Assembly: GCA_035565675.1 (NCBI GenBank)
Contig: DATMSA010000209.1
Location: 1 to 64,000, forward strand
Origin: Capillimicrobium sp035565675
GTDB lineage: Bacteria; Actinomycetota; Thermoleophilia; Solirubrobacterales; Solirubrobacteraceae
DNA: 64,000 nucleotides
Reading direction: 5' to 3'
This document shows, piece by piece, positions 27,124-35,763 of this stretch. Numbering within the stretch: position 1 is the stretch's first letter; every line of letters begins with the position of its first letter. The translations under genes were made by a program, and so were the position numbers. The notes below the pieces were generated by a model that had not been told where the DNA came from, did not search any database, and was given only the letters and a program-made list of their open reading frames with translations.

Positions 27124-28905
27124 ATGGCCGCCGCGCTGGCCGGCTCGCTCCTGGCCGGCCGTCTGCGCGTGCCCGGACTCCTGCTGTTCCTGGCGATCGG
27201 GATGGTGATCGGCAGCGACGGGCTCGGCCTGCTCGACTTCAGCGACTACGAGATGGCGCGCAACGTCGGCATCGTCGCGCTCGCCGTGATCATCTACGAG
27301 GGCGGGCTCAGCACGCGCGCCTCCGACCTGCGCCCGGTGTTCGGCGCGGCACTGAGCCTGTCGGTCCTGGCCACGATCCTCACGGCGCTGATCGCCGGGG
27401 CGGCCGCCCACCTGCTGTTCGACCTGACGCTCCTGGAGGGCCTGCTGCTGGGGTCGATCATCGCCTCCACGGACGCCGCGGCCGTGTTCGCGATGCTGCG
27501 CGACTCGGCGCTGCGGCCCCGGCTCGCGCGCCTGCTGGAGGGCGAGGCGGCCAGCAACGACCCCGTCGCCGTGCTGCTCGTGCTCGGCTTCATCGAGTGG
27601 ATCACGCTGCCCGACTACGGCGTGGTCGACATGGGCGTCCTGTTCGTGCGCCAGATCGCGATCGGCGTCGCCGCCGGCGTGGCGATCGGCTGGCTGGGGT
27701 CGCGGGTGCTGCGCGCCGTCCAGCTCGCGACGCCGGGCCTGTACCCGGTCGCGTCGCTGACGATCGGCGCCGTCGCGTTCGGCTCGGCCGACGCGCTCGG
27801 CGGCTCCGGGTTCCTGGCCGTGTACCTGGCCGGGCTCGTCCTCGGCTCGACCGACATCCCCGCCCGCCGCACGATCGGCGCGTTCCACTCGGGCCTCGCG
27901 TGGCTCGCGCAGCTCTCGATGTTCCTGACCCTCGGCCTGCTCGTGTTCCCGTCCCAGCTCTGGGGCATCGCCGGCCAGGGCATCCTGCTGGCGGCGGTGC
28001 TGATCGTCGTCGCCCGCCCGGTCGCCAGCACGGTGTCGACGCTGCTCTCGCGGTTCTCGCTCGCCGAGCGCGGCCTCCTGGCCTGGGTGGGCCTGCGCGG
28101 CGCCGTCCCCGTCGTCCTCGCCACGTTCCCGGTCACCGCCGGCGTCGAGCACAGCCTCGACTTCTTCAACATCGTGTTCTTCGCCGTCATCGCCTCGCTG
28201 CTCATCCAGGGGCCGATGATCGAGCCGCTCGCCCGCCGCCTGGGCCTCACGACCGACGACCCGCCGGTCAGCGACCCGCTCGTCGAGGTCGCGACGCTGC
28301 GCCGGCTGGGCGCCGACGTCGTCGAGTACGTCGTGCGCGAGGACGACGCGATCGCCGGTGCGCCGGTGCGCGACCTGGCGCTGCCGCGCGAGGCGGTCGT
28401 CAACGTGATCGTGCGCGGCGATGCCGCGCTGCCCCCGCGCGGCTCGACGATCCTGCGACCCGGCGATGCGCTGCACGTCCTCGTGCGCCGCGAGGTGGCC
28501 GACGAGGTGGCGGGGCTGCTGCGGCGCTGGCGCGAGGGGCCGATCGGCCCGCCGCCGCGCCCGCGGCCCGCCCTGCACGGCCGCGCGCCGCTGTTCTCGT
28601 CGGGTCCGGCCGCCGCGCTGCTGGAGGGGCCGCCGGAGCGCCCGCATCGCGTGGGCCGCCAGGAGGTCGTCGAGCGGCTGCGCGTCCGCCGCGACGAGCC
28701 GGGCGCGCTCGTCGTGCTCGACGACGGGCGCTACGCGATCACCGGCCCGCAGGTGGCAATCGGCGGGCGCGAGGATCTCGCGCGCTACGCGCGCCGACGG
28801 CTGCGCGAGGCCGAGGGCGCCGAGCGGCCGTGGCTGCGCAACGTCGTCGCCGCGCTGGCCGCCGACCCCGGCGCCGACCGGGCGCCGAGCCCGGGCGCCG
28901 GCTGA
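27124..28905 (+). CDS. Cation/proton antiporter, CPA1/NhaP2 type with C-terminal TrkA-C-like domain
   Basis: A 593-residue membrane protein: about 12 helices to residue 375, then a cytoplasmic tail with a RCK/TrkA-C-like domain (about 385-465) and a further basic C-terminal region. Ion-site and family landmarks include ASTDAAAVFAMLRD, EGEAASNDPVAVLL (the ND-type motif of electroneutral antiporters) and AWVGLRGAVPVVLATFP. It likely exports Na+ or K+ in exchange for protons. ATG 27124 would truncate the first helix; the frame stays open upstream and hydrophobic residues continue to ATC 27085, which lies 7 nt after GACAAT. A non-canonical ATC or CTG start is therefore possible. Confidence 0.9.
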   Translation: MAAALAGSLLAGRLRVPGLLLFLAIGMVIGSDGLGLLDFSDYEMARNVGIVALAVIIYEGGLSTRASDLRPVFGAALSLSVLATILTALIAGAAAHLLFDLTLLEGLLLGSIIASTDAAAVFAMLRDSALRPRLARLLEGEAASNDPVAVLLVLGFIEWITLPDYGVVDMGVLFVRQIAIGVAAGVAIGWLGSRVLRAVQLATPGLYPVASLTIGAVAFGSADALGGSGFLAVYLAGLVLGSTDIPARRTIGAFHSGLAWLAQLSMFLTLGLLVFPSQLWGIAGQGILLAAVLIVVARPVASTVSTLLSRFSLAERGLLAWVGLRGAVPVVLATFPVTAGVEHSLDFFNIVFFAVIASLLIQGPMIEPLARRLGLTTDDPPVSDPLVEVATLRRLGADVVEYVVREDDAIAGAPVRDLALPREAVVNVIVRGDAALPPRGSTILRPGDALHVLVRREVADEVAGLLRRWREGPIGPPPRPRPALHGRAPLFSSGPAAALLEGPPERPHRVGRQEVVERLRVRRDEPGALVVLDDGRYAITGPQVAIGGREDLARYARRRLREAEGAERPWLRNVVAALAADPGADRAPSPGAG

Positions 28906-28936
28906 CCGCGCGACGCCGGGACCTCGGCTCGCGGAC

Positions 28937-28954
28937 TGCAAACGCGTGCATAAT
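28937..28954 (+). promoter_or_regulatory. LacI operator TGCAAACGCGTGCA overlapping a CATAAT -10 (autoregulation)
   Basis: The 14-bp site (28937-28950) differs at two positions from the perfect TGCAAACGTTTGCA found elsewhere in the cluster. CATAAT (28949-28954) overlaps it and ends 7 nt before GTG 28962, so bound repressor would block its own gene. Confidence 0.6.
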
Positions 28955-28961
28955 GGCCCGC

Positions 28962-29990
28962 GTGCGCTCGGGCAACACGGTCACGCTGAGGGACGTCGCG
29001 CGCCTGGCCAACGTGCATCCGGGCACGGTCTCGCGGGCGCTGAACGCGGAGACGCGCGCGCTCGTCAACCCCGAGACCGCCCAGCGCGTGCTGCAGGCCG
29101 CCGAGCAGCTCGGCTATCGCCCCAACCCGATCGCGCGGGGGCTCAAGACGAACCGCTCGTACACGATCGGCGTGCTGATCCCCGACCTCACCAACCCGCT
29201 GTTCCCCCCGATCGCGCGCGGGATCGAGGACCGGCTCGACGAGGACGGCTACACGCCGCTCATCGCCAGCACGGACAACGACCCCGAGCGCGAGCGGGTC
29301 GACTTCGAGACGATGCGCGCGCGGCAGGTCGACGGGTTCATCACGGCGACGGCGCGCGCGGACCACGACCTGCTCGACGACATCGCGGCCGCCGGCCTCC
29401 CGATCGTCCTCGTCAACCGGCGGCTGATCGACGGCGGGCTGCCGGCCGTCAGCGTCGACGACGCGGAGGGCATGCGGATCGCGGTGGCGCACGTCGTGGA
29501 CCTCGGGCACCGGCGCATCGCCCACATCGCCGGGTCGCAGCGCCTGTCGACCGGGCACTACCGCCTCCACGGGTTCCTCGAGGCCATGCGCGAGCACCGC
29601 CTGGAGCCCGACCCGGACCTCGTCGTGTTCAGCGACGCGTTCACCGAGGAGGAGGGGGCCCGCCTGGCCCGCGAACTGCTCGATCGCGACCCGCGGCCGA
29701 CGGCGATCATCGCCGCCAACGACCTCCTGGCCCTCGGCTGCTTCGACGCCCTGCGCGAGCGCGGGCTCTCCTGCCCGGGCGACGTCTCGGTGATCGGGTT
29801 CAACGACATGCGCTTCGCCGATCGCTTCGACCCGCCGCTGACGACGGTCCGCCTGCCGCACTACGACATGGGCGTCGCGGCGGCGACGCTGCTGCTCGAG
29901 CGGCTGGGGGACGCGGACGCTCCGGTCCGCCAGATCCTGCTGCCCCCGGCGCTGGTCGTCCGCGGGTCGACCGGGCGGCCGGCGGGATGA
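28962..29990 (+). CDS. LacI-family transcriptional regulator (cluster regulator 1)
   Basis: A 342-residue regulator. The N-terminal helix-turn-helix and hinge (TLRDVARLANVHPGTVSRALN...RVLQAAEQLGYRPNPIARGLK) are followed by a periplasmic-binding-like effector domain with IGVLIPDLTNPLFPPI and the ...FNDMRFADRF...PPLTTVRLP C-terminal block. It probably binds GCAAACGTTTGC sites present before its own gene, the adjacent liv-catabolic operon and two divergent promoters downstream. GTG 28962 is preferred because a CATAAT hexamer ends 7 nt upstream; ATG 28953 is in the same frame but overlaps that hexamer. The inducer is unknown, presumably the transported substrate or a derivative. Confidence 0.92.
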   Translation: MRSGNTVTLRDVARLANVHPGTVSRALNAETRALVNPETAQRVLQAAEQLGYRPNPIARGLKTNRSYTIGVLIPDLTNPLFPPIARGIEDRLDEDGYTPLIASTDNDPERERVDFETMRARQVDGFITATARADHDLLDDIAAAGLPIVLVNRRLIDGGLPAVSVDDAEGMRIAVAHVVDLGHRRIAHIAGSQRLSTGHYRLHGFLEAMREHRLEPDPDLVVFSDAFTEEEGARLARELLDRDPRPTAIIAANDLLALGCFDALRERGLSCPGDVSVIGFNDMRFADRFDPPLTTVRLPHYDMGVAAATLLLERLGDADAPVRQILLPPALVVRGSTGRPAG

Positions 29991-30004
29991 TGAGCGCTTG
30001 GCCC

Positions 30005-30034
30005 TTGACAGACCGGAGTCGCTCGACGTAGGGT
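30005..30034 (+). promoter_or_regulatory. Promoter of the catabolic operon (TTGACA-N18-TAGGGT)
   Basis: A consensus -35 TTGACA (30005-30010) and TAGGGT (30029-30034) are separated by 18 nt. It is the best sigma-70-type promoter in the window. The predicted transcription start falls within the first operator. Confidence 0.75.
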
Positions 30035-30081
30035 TGCACACGTTTGCAGCAAACGTTTGCATGTCGCGCGCAAACGTTTGC
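30035..30081 (+). promoter_or_regulatory. Triple LacI-type operator array
   Basis: Three palindromes follow the -10: TGCACACGTTTGCA (30035-30048, one mismatch), GCAAACGTTTGC (30049-30060) and GCAAACGTTTGC (30070-30081). The last two centres are 21 bp apart, two helical turns, which would place dimers on the same face. Confidence 0.8.
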
Positions 30082-30119
30082 ACCAACGCAGGGCCGTAAG
30101 CGGAGGAGGAGAGATTCGC

Positions 30120-31376
30120 GTGAGGGCATTGCGCATGTTGGTGCCGGGGCTCGTCGCGATCGCGCTGCTGGCGACGGGGTGCGGCGGCAGCGACGACGAC
30201 GGCGGGGCCACGGCGGCGTCCTCGGGGACCACCCCGGGCGCCACGGCCGCCAGCGGCGACCCGATCAGGATCGGCACGTCGCTGCCCCTGACGGGGGAGT
30301 TCTCGGAGCCCGGGAAGGCCGCCGAGCAGGGCTACCGGGTGTGGGAGAAGATGGTCAACGACGCCGGAGGTCTGCTCGGCCGGCCCGTCGAGATCATCGT
30401 CCGCGACGACGCCAGCGACCAGAACACGATCGTGGCGGACTACAACGCGCTGATCAGCCGTGAGAAGGTCGACCTGCTGCTCGGCACGTTCTCGTCGCTG
30501 CTCAACATCCCGGCGTCGACGGTCGCCGAGCGCAACCGGATGCTGTACGTGGAGCCCGCCGGCGGCGCGCCGGAGATCTTCGACCGCGGCTACAAGCTGC
30601 TGTTCTTCGCGCAGCAGGCGACGGCGGACCACCAGGGCGACCTGTTCGCCGACTACATCCTGTCGCTGCCCGAGTCCGAGCGGCCCAAGACCGCCGCCTA
30701 CCCGACGCTCGACGATCCGTTCGCGATCCCCGTGCTCGAGGGCATCCGCGCGAAGCTCGAACCGGCCGGGATCGAGACCGTCTACGCCGAGACCTACCCG
30801 GTCGACACGTCGAACTTCGACGCGATCGCCAACGCCGTGAAGTCGGCCGACCCCGACCTGCTCGTCCACGGGGCGACGTTCGCCGACGGCGTCGGCTTCA
30901 TCCGGGCGCTCGACAAGGTCGGCTTCGACCCCGACTACTTCTTCGAGACCAGCGCCCCGTCGTTCGCCGACCAGTTCTCCAAGGGCATCGGCGTCGAGAA
31001 CACGGAGGGCATCTTCTACGCCGTGTCCTGGACCGAGGAGGCCAACACCCCCGGCAACCAGGAGTTCCTGGCCGGATACGAGGAGATGTACGGCGCCGGG
31101 GTGCCGGCCGAGGACGCGGCCGACGCGTTCGCGGCGGCGACCGTGGTCCAGCGGGCGGTCGAGGCCGTCGGCGGGGTCGACGACCAGCAGGCGCTCGCCG
31201 ACTGGCTCCATGCCAACGAGGTCGAGACCATCCTCGGTCCGCTCTCGTGGGACGAGACCGGCGCGCCGGAGGGCGAGTTCCTCATCGGCCAGTGGCAGGA
31301 CGGCAAGTCGGAGATCGTGCTGCCCGAGGCGGCCGCCACCACCGACGCGATCGTCCAGCGGAAGGGCGACGAATAG
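30120..31376 (+). CDS. Substrate-binding lipoprotein of the second liv-type transporter
   Basis: A 418-residue lipoprotein with lipobox LATGC (Cys21), an Asp/Ala/Ser/Thr-rich tether and a Peripla_BP_6 domain (IRIGTSLPLTGEFSEPGKAAEQGY...). The start is GTG 30120, nine nucleotides after GGAGGAGGA; the open frame upstream has no signal-like character and contains the operators. It is the first gene of a 13-gene operon and presumably captures the substrate that the downstream enzymes degrade. It is only distantly similar to the two receptors at 12.7-15.3 kb, so a different ligand is likely. Confidence 0.9.
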   Translation: MRALRMLVPGLVAIALLATGCGGSDDDGGATAASSGTTPGATAASGDPIRIGTSLPLTGEFSEPGKAAEQGYRVWEKMVNDAGGLLGRPVEIIVRDDASDQNTIVADYNALISREKVDLLLGTFSSLLNIPASTVAERNRMLYVEPAGGAPEIFDRGYKLLFFAQQATADHQGDLFADYILSLPESERPKTAAYPTLDDPFAIPVLEGIRAKLEPAGIETVYAETYPVDTSNFDAIANAVKSADPDLLVHGATFADGVGFIRALDKVGFDPDYFFETSAPSFADQFSKGIGVENTEGIFYAVSWTEEANTPGNQEFLAGYEEMYGAGVPAEDAADAFAAATVVQRAVEAVGGVDDQQALADWLHANEVETILGPLSWDETGAPEGEFLIGQWQDGKSEIVLPEAAATTDAIVQRKGDE

Positions 31377-31387
31377 GAGCGCCACCG

Positions 31388-31434
31388 GGATCCGCCCGAC
31401 GCCCGCCCCGAGACGGGCGGGCGGCGGGCGATCC
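31388..31434 (+). terminator. Large GC-rich hairpin between binding protein and permease genes
   Basis: The inner stem GCCCGCCC/GGGCGGGC (31401-31408 with 31415-31422) continues outward through CGCCCG/CGGGCG and GGAT/ATCC with small mismatches. No T-tract follows. It occupies the same operon position as the hairpin at 15342-15377. Confidence 0.65.
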
Positions 31435-31452
31435 GGACCGCTTCGCCTCGCC

Positions 31453-32334
31453 ATGACGGAACTCGTCCAGACCATCATCCTCGGCCTCCTGATCGGCGGC
31501 GTCTACGCGCTGCTGGCCTCGGGCCTGACGCTGATCTTCGGCGTCATGAACATCATCAACGTCGCGCACGGCGCCTTCCTGATCCTCGCCGCGTTCGTCA
31601 CGTACTCGCTGTGGCAGGCCACCGGGATCGACCCGCTGCTGTCCATCGTCGTCACGACACCCGCGATGTTCGTCTTCGGCTGGCTCGTGTACCGCGGCGG
31701 CGTGCGGCGCATCCGCGGCGCCCCGGTCGCGGCGTCCGTGCTGCTGACCTTCGCGCTGGCGCTCGTGCTCGAGGGCGTCATGGGACTCGTCTGGGGCAAC
31801 ACCTCGCACGCGGTCCGCCCCGGCTACTTCAACGAGTCGTTCGAGATCGGCTCGATCTTCCTGCCCCAGGCGCAGGTGTACGGCTGCCTGCTGGCGATCG
31901 GCGTGCTGATCGCGCTGTGGGTCTTCCTCACCCACAGCTGGCTGGGCCGCGCGATCCGCGCGAGCGCGGTCAACCCGCCGGGCGCCGAGCTGGTCGGCGT
32001 CAAGGTGTCCGGCGTCGCCGCGATGACCTTCGCGATCGGGGTGGCGACCGTCGGCGCCGGCGGCTCGATCGTCAGCGTGCTCTATCCGTTCCTGCCGGGC
32101 TCGCACTACCTGTGGATCTCGCGCCTGCTGGGCATCATCGTGCTCGGCGGGATGGGGAGCCTGTCGGGCGCCGCGATCGGCGCGCTCATGCTCGGCGTCG
32201 CCGAGGCGATGACGTCGACCTACATCTCGCCGGCGTGGGCCACCGCGGTCCCGTACGTCGTCATCTTCGTCGTCCTGCTCCTGCGCCCGCAGGGGCTCAT
32301 GGGCGCCCGCCTGCGGGAGGACGTGGCCACATGA
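31453..32334 (+). CDS. Branched-chain-type ABC permease, LivH family (second set)
   Basis: A 293-residue membrane protein starting LVQTIILGLLIGGVYALLASGLTLIFGVMNIINVAHGAFL, the LivH hallmark, with the coupling loop ASAVNPPGAELVGVKV. It has about eight helices and the typical family length, and lacks the long N-terminal extension of the other LivH (15407). The stop overlaps the start of the fused LivM-LivG gene (ATGA). Confidence 0.92.
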   Translation: MTELVQTIILGLLIGGVYALLASGLTLIFGVMNIINVAHGAFLILAAFVTYSLWQATGIDPLLSIVVTTPAMFVFGWLVYRGGVRRIRGAPVAASVLLTFALALVLEGVMGLVWGNTSHAVRPGYFNESFEIGSIFLPQAQVYGCLLAIGVLIALWVFLTHSWLGRAIRASAVNPPGAELVGVKVSGVAAMTFAIGVATVGAGGSIVSVLYPFLPGSHYLWISRLLGIIVLGGMGSLSGAAIGALMLGVAEAMTSTYISPAWATAVPYVVIFVVLLLRPQGLMGARLREDVAT

Positions 32335-34133
32335 CCATCCGTCGCACCGGCATCGCGCTGATCGCGCTGGGCGCGGTCTTCCTGGCGCTGTTCCCGGTCC
32401 TCTCCGACGACCTCTTCTACCAGAACATGATCATCCTCTCGCTGATCTTCGCGATCGGCGCGTCGGGGCTGAACATCGTCTCCGGCTACGGCGGCTACGT
32501 GTCGCTGGGCCAGAGCGCGTTCCTGGGGATCGGGGCGTACACCGTCGGGCTCCTGGCCGTGAAGGTCGACGTCTCGCCGTTCGTGTGGGTGCCGCTCGCC
32601 GGTGTGGTCGGCGGCATCTTCGCGGCCGCGGTCGGGGTCATCGCGATGCGCACTCGCGGGCACGCGTTCGTGATCATCACGATCGCGTTCCTGTTCCTCA
32701 TGCAGATCGTCGCGACGAACTGGGTGTCGCTGACCGAGGGCACCAAGGGCGTGTCGCTGCCGCTGCCGATGTGGGACGTCCAGTACGCCAACTGGCCGTT
32801 CTACTACGCGCTGCTCGGCCTGCTCGTGGTCGCCCAGGTGCTGTCGTGGTGGGTGCGGCGCACGAAGTTCGGCATGGGGCTGATCGCGATGCGCGACGAC
32901 GAGGACAAGGCCGCGACGGTCGGGGTCGCCACCCCGGCCTACAAGATCCTCGGCTTCGTCGCGAGCGCCGTGCCGCTCTCGATGGCCGGCGGCGTGTTCG
33001 CCTACTACCTGGCGTTCATCGACCCGCGCGGCATGTTCGACATCGTCATCAGCGTCCAGATCGTGCTGTCGCTGATCCTCGGCGGGCGCGCCACGCTGTG
33101 GGGACCGGTGCTCGGCGCCTTCCTCATCGAGCCGCTCAACGAGCTCGCCAACCAGGAGCTCGGCGGCGGCAACTCGCGCCTGCTGATCTTCGGCGGGCTG
33201 CTCGCGCTCGTCGTGCTGTTCCTGCCCCAGGGCATCATCCCGACGGTCCGCGACTGGCTGACCCGCCGCAGCGCGGCGGGCAAGGCCGGCCTCGTCGGGG
33301 CCCGCCTGGGGGCGCCGCTCATCGTCGCCGAGCGCACGCGGCCCCCGCAGCCGCGGCTGTCCGACGGGCCGATGCTCGAGGTCAAGGGCCTGACCAAGCG
33401 CTTCGGCGGCGTGCACGCCGTGGAGGACTGCTCGTTCTCCGTCCCGGCCGGCTCGATCACCGCGCTGATCGGGCCCAACGGCTCCGGCAAGACGACCGTC
33501 TTCAACCTCGTCGGCGGGACGATGGCCGCCGACGCGGGCGAGGTCTGGTTCGACGGCCGGCGCGTCGACCGCCAGAAGCCGTGGACGCGGGCGCACGAGG
33601 GCATGGGCCGCACGTTCCAGATCACGCGGCTGTTCCGCGGCATGACCGTGCTGGAGAACGTCGTCGCGCCGCTGCGCTCGTTCTCGCTGGGCCAGCTCAA
33701 CGCGGGCGCGGTCAGCGGGCCGGAGGCGGCGCGCGCCGAGGAGCTGCTCGAGTTCGTCGGCATGCAGCGCTTCCGCGACCAGAAGGCGGGGGCGCTGTCC
33801 TACGGGCAGCAGAAGCTCGTCGAGCTGGCGCAGGTGCTCATGCTGGACCCGAAGCTGATCCTGCTCGACGAGCCCGCCGGCGGCATCAACCCGACCGCGA
33901 TCGAGCGGATGGGGGAGATGATCCGCGCGCTCAACCGCCAGGGCACGACGTTCCTGATCGTCGAGCACAACATGCCGTTCGTGCTCGGGCTGTGCGACCC
34001 GGTGCTGGTCCTCGCGCGCGGCTCGTGCATCTGCGAGGGCACGCCGATCCACATCCAGCAGGACCCGAAGGTGCTCGACGCCTACCTCGGCGACGACTTC
34101 GTCCTGGACCAGCCGGTGGAGGTGGCGCGATGA
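32331..34133 (+). CDS. Fused LivM permease-LivG ATPase subunit
   Basis: A 600-residue fusion. Residues about 1-320 are a LivM permease (GLNIVSGYGGYVSLGQSAFLGIGAYT, the MRTRGHAFVIITIAF block, coupling loop MRDDEDKAATVGVATP). A basic linker of about 30 residues (RRSAAGKAGLVGARLG...) leads to a complete LivG ATPase (about 345-595): Walker A GPNGSGKTT, signature LSYGQQKLVELAQVL, Walker B LILLDEPAGGINP, H-loop IVEHNMPFVLG. There is no stop or frameshift between the parts. Such fusions exist in some LivM proteins, but here it contrasts with the unfused set at 16.5-18.4 kb. The assembled transporter would carry the ATPase covalently on one permease half. Confidence 0.93.
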   Translation: MTIRRTGIALIALGAVFLALFPVLSDDLFYQNMIILSLIFAIGASGLNIVSGYGGYVSLGQSAFLGIGAYTVGLLAVKVDVSPFVWVPLAGVVGGIFAAAVGVIAMRTRGHAFVIITIAFLFLMQIVATNWVSLTEGTKGVSLPLPMWDVQYANWPFYYALLGLLVVAQVLSWWVRRTKFGMGLIAMRDDEDKAATVGVATPAYKILGFVASAVPLSMAGGVFAYYLAFIDPRGMFDIVISVQIVLSLILGGRATLWGPVLGAFLIEPLNELANQELGGGNSRLLIFGGLLALVVLFLPQGIIPTVRDWLTRRSAAGKAGLVGARLGAPLIVAERTRPPQPRLSDGPMLEVKGLTKRFGGVHAVEDCSFSVPAGSITALIGPNGSGKTTVFNLVGGTMAADAGEVWFDGRRVDRQKPWTRAHEGMGRTFQITRLFRGMTVLENVVAPLRSFSLGQLNAGAVSGPEAARAEELLEFVGMQRFRDQKAGALSYGQQKLVELAQVLMLDPKLILLDEPAGGINPTAIERMGEMIRALNRQGTTFLIVEHNMPFVLGLCDPVLVLARGSCICEGTPIHIQQDPKVLDAYLGDDFVLDQPVEVAR

Positions 34134-34882
34134 GCCTGCTCGAGCTGGAGGGCGTCATCGCCGGCTACGGCGGCGGCGACGTCCTGCAGGGGGTGGACCT
34201 GCACGTCGACGAGGGCGCGATCGTCTGCATCGTGGGGCCCAACGGCGCCGGGAAGTCGACCGTCCTGCGCGCGGTCAGCGGCCTGCTGGCGCCGCGCGCC
34301 GGGGCGATCCGGCTCGCCGGCGAGGCCGTGCGCGGTCGCGACCCGTCGGAGATCCTCGGCCTCGGCGTCGCGCAGGTCCCGCAGTCCGACGGGCTGTTCC
34401 CGAACATCAGCGTCCGCGAGAACGTGCTGATGGGCGCCTACATCGTGCGGCGCGACCGCGCGCTGGTGAAGGAGCGCTACGCCCGGGTCTCCGAGCTGTT
34501 CCCGATCGTCGCCGAGCGCGGCGGCGAGAAGGCCGGCAACCTCTCCGGCGGCCAGCGGAGGATGGTCGAGTTCGCCCGCTCGCTGATGCTCGACCCGAAG
34601 CTGGTCATGCTCGACGAGCCGTCGCTGGGGCTCGACCCGAAGGCGCTGAAGATGGTCTACGAGACCGTCAAGCGGATGCAGGCCAACGGGCGCACCGTCC
34701 TGATGGTCGAGCAGAACGTCCGCTTCGGGCTGCGCCTGGCCACGCACGGGATCGTGATGGAGAGCGGCCGCGTGCTGCTGGCCGGCCGGGCGCAGGAGGT
34801 CCTCGACAACCCGGAGATGGCGGACCTGTACTTCGGCGGCTCGGTCAAGGCGCGCGCGCATGACCCGGTCGCGAGCTCGTGA
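34130..34882 (+). CDS. Branched-chain-type ABC ATPase, LivF family (second set)
   Basis: A 250-residue ATPase with Walker A GPNGAGKST, signature LSGGQRRMVEFARSL, Walker B LVMLDEPSLG and the LivF-type LMVEQNVRFGL. It overlaps its neighbours by 4 bp on both sides (ATGA at 34130, GTGA at 34879) and partners the ATPase half of the fused subunit. Confidence 0.93.
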   Translation: MSLLELEGVIAGYGGGDVLQGVDLHVDEGAIVCIVGPNGAGKSTVLRAVSGLLAPRAGAIRLAGEAVRGRDPSEILGLGVAQVPQSDGLFPNISVRENVLMGAYIVRRDRALVKERYARVSELFPIVAERGGEKAGNLSGGQRRMVEFARSLMLDPKLVMLDEPSLGLDPKALKMVYETVKRMQANGRTVLMVEQNVRFGLRLATHGIVMESGRVLLAGRAQEVLDNPEMADLYFGGSVKARAHDPVASS

Positions 34883-35763
34883 CGGGGGTGCTCATCGCAG
34901 CCGCCTCGGGCGTCGGGTTCGGGCTCTTCCAGAGCGTCAACGTCCGCGCCGCCCGCGGCGTGGACCCGTTCGTCTCGACGTTCCTGCAGCTCCTCGTGGC
35001 CGCCGCGGTGCTCCTGGTCGTCACGGCGGGCGCCGGCGAGCTGTCCGCGCTCGAGGGGGCGCCCGCGTGGGCGCTGCTGGACTTCGCGGTCGCCGGGCTG
35101 CTGCACTTCCTGGCCGGCTGGACGCTGCTGAACATCAGCCAGCGGAGGATCGGCGCCGCGCGGTCCAGCCCGCTGCTGACGACCGTGCCCGTCTTCGGCG
35201 TGGCGGTCGCCGCGGTCACGCTCGGCCAGCTCCCCGGCGCGCTGGGCCTGGTCGCGATCGCCGTGATGGTCGCCGGCGCGTGGATCGTCGCGGCCCGCGG
35301 CCACCCGGCGAGCGGGCCGACCCGGCCCGCCGACGTGCTCCCAGGTCTGCTGTGCGCGCTGTGCTGGGCGGTCAGCCCGGTCTTCACGCTGCGCGGCCTC
35401 GAGGGCCTCGACTCGCCGCTGGTGGGGGTGACCGTCGGCCTGGTGGCGTCGGCGCTGGCCTACGGTCTGGCGCTGCTGGCCCACCGCCGGGCGGGCGCCT
35501 GGAGCGGGTTCGGCGGCAGCGCCCTCGGCGTCAAACTCCTCGCCGGCGCGCTCGTCGGCGCCGCCACCTGGGGGCGCTGGGCCGCGCTGGACTTCACCGA
35601 CGTCGGCCCGGTGCTGGCGCTGAACCTGCTGTCGGTGCCGATCGTCCTGTTCCTCGCCCCCCGGTTCGCGGGGCGCCACCTCGAGCACGTCGACCGGCGC
35701 GTCTGGCTGGGCGCGGGGCTCGTCGTCGGCGGCGCGCTGCTGCTGCTGATCGGAGCCGCGTGA
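34879..35763 (+). CDS. EamA/DMT-family permease
   Basis: A 294-residue membrane protein with about ten helices and two EamA repeats (about 5-135 and 150-290); the second half begins LPGLLCALCWAVSPVFTLRGLEG. DMT permeases export or import small metabolites such as amino acids or purines. Its place in the operon, after the ABC uptake genes and before the enzymes, suggests export of a product or a secondary uptake route. GTG 34879 overlaps the livF stop. Confidence 0.88.
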   Translation: MTGVLIAAASGVGFGLFQSVNVRAARGVDPFVSTFLQLLVAAAVLLVVTAGAGELSALEGAPAWALLDFAVAGLLHFLAGWTLLNISQRRIGAARSSPLLTTVPVFGVAVAAVTLGQLPGALGLVAIAVMVAGAWIVAARGHPASGPTRPADVLPGLLCALCWAVSPVFTLRGLEGLDSPLVGVTVGLVASALAYGLALLAHRRAGAWSGFGGSALGVKLLAGALVGAATWGRWAALDFTDVGPVLALNLLSVPIVLFLAPRFAGRHLEHVDRRVWLGAGLVVGGALLLLIGAA

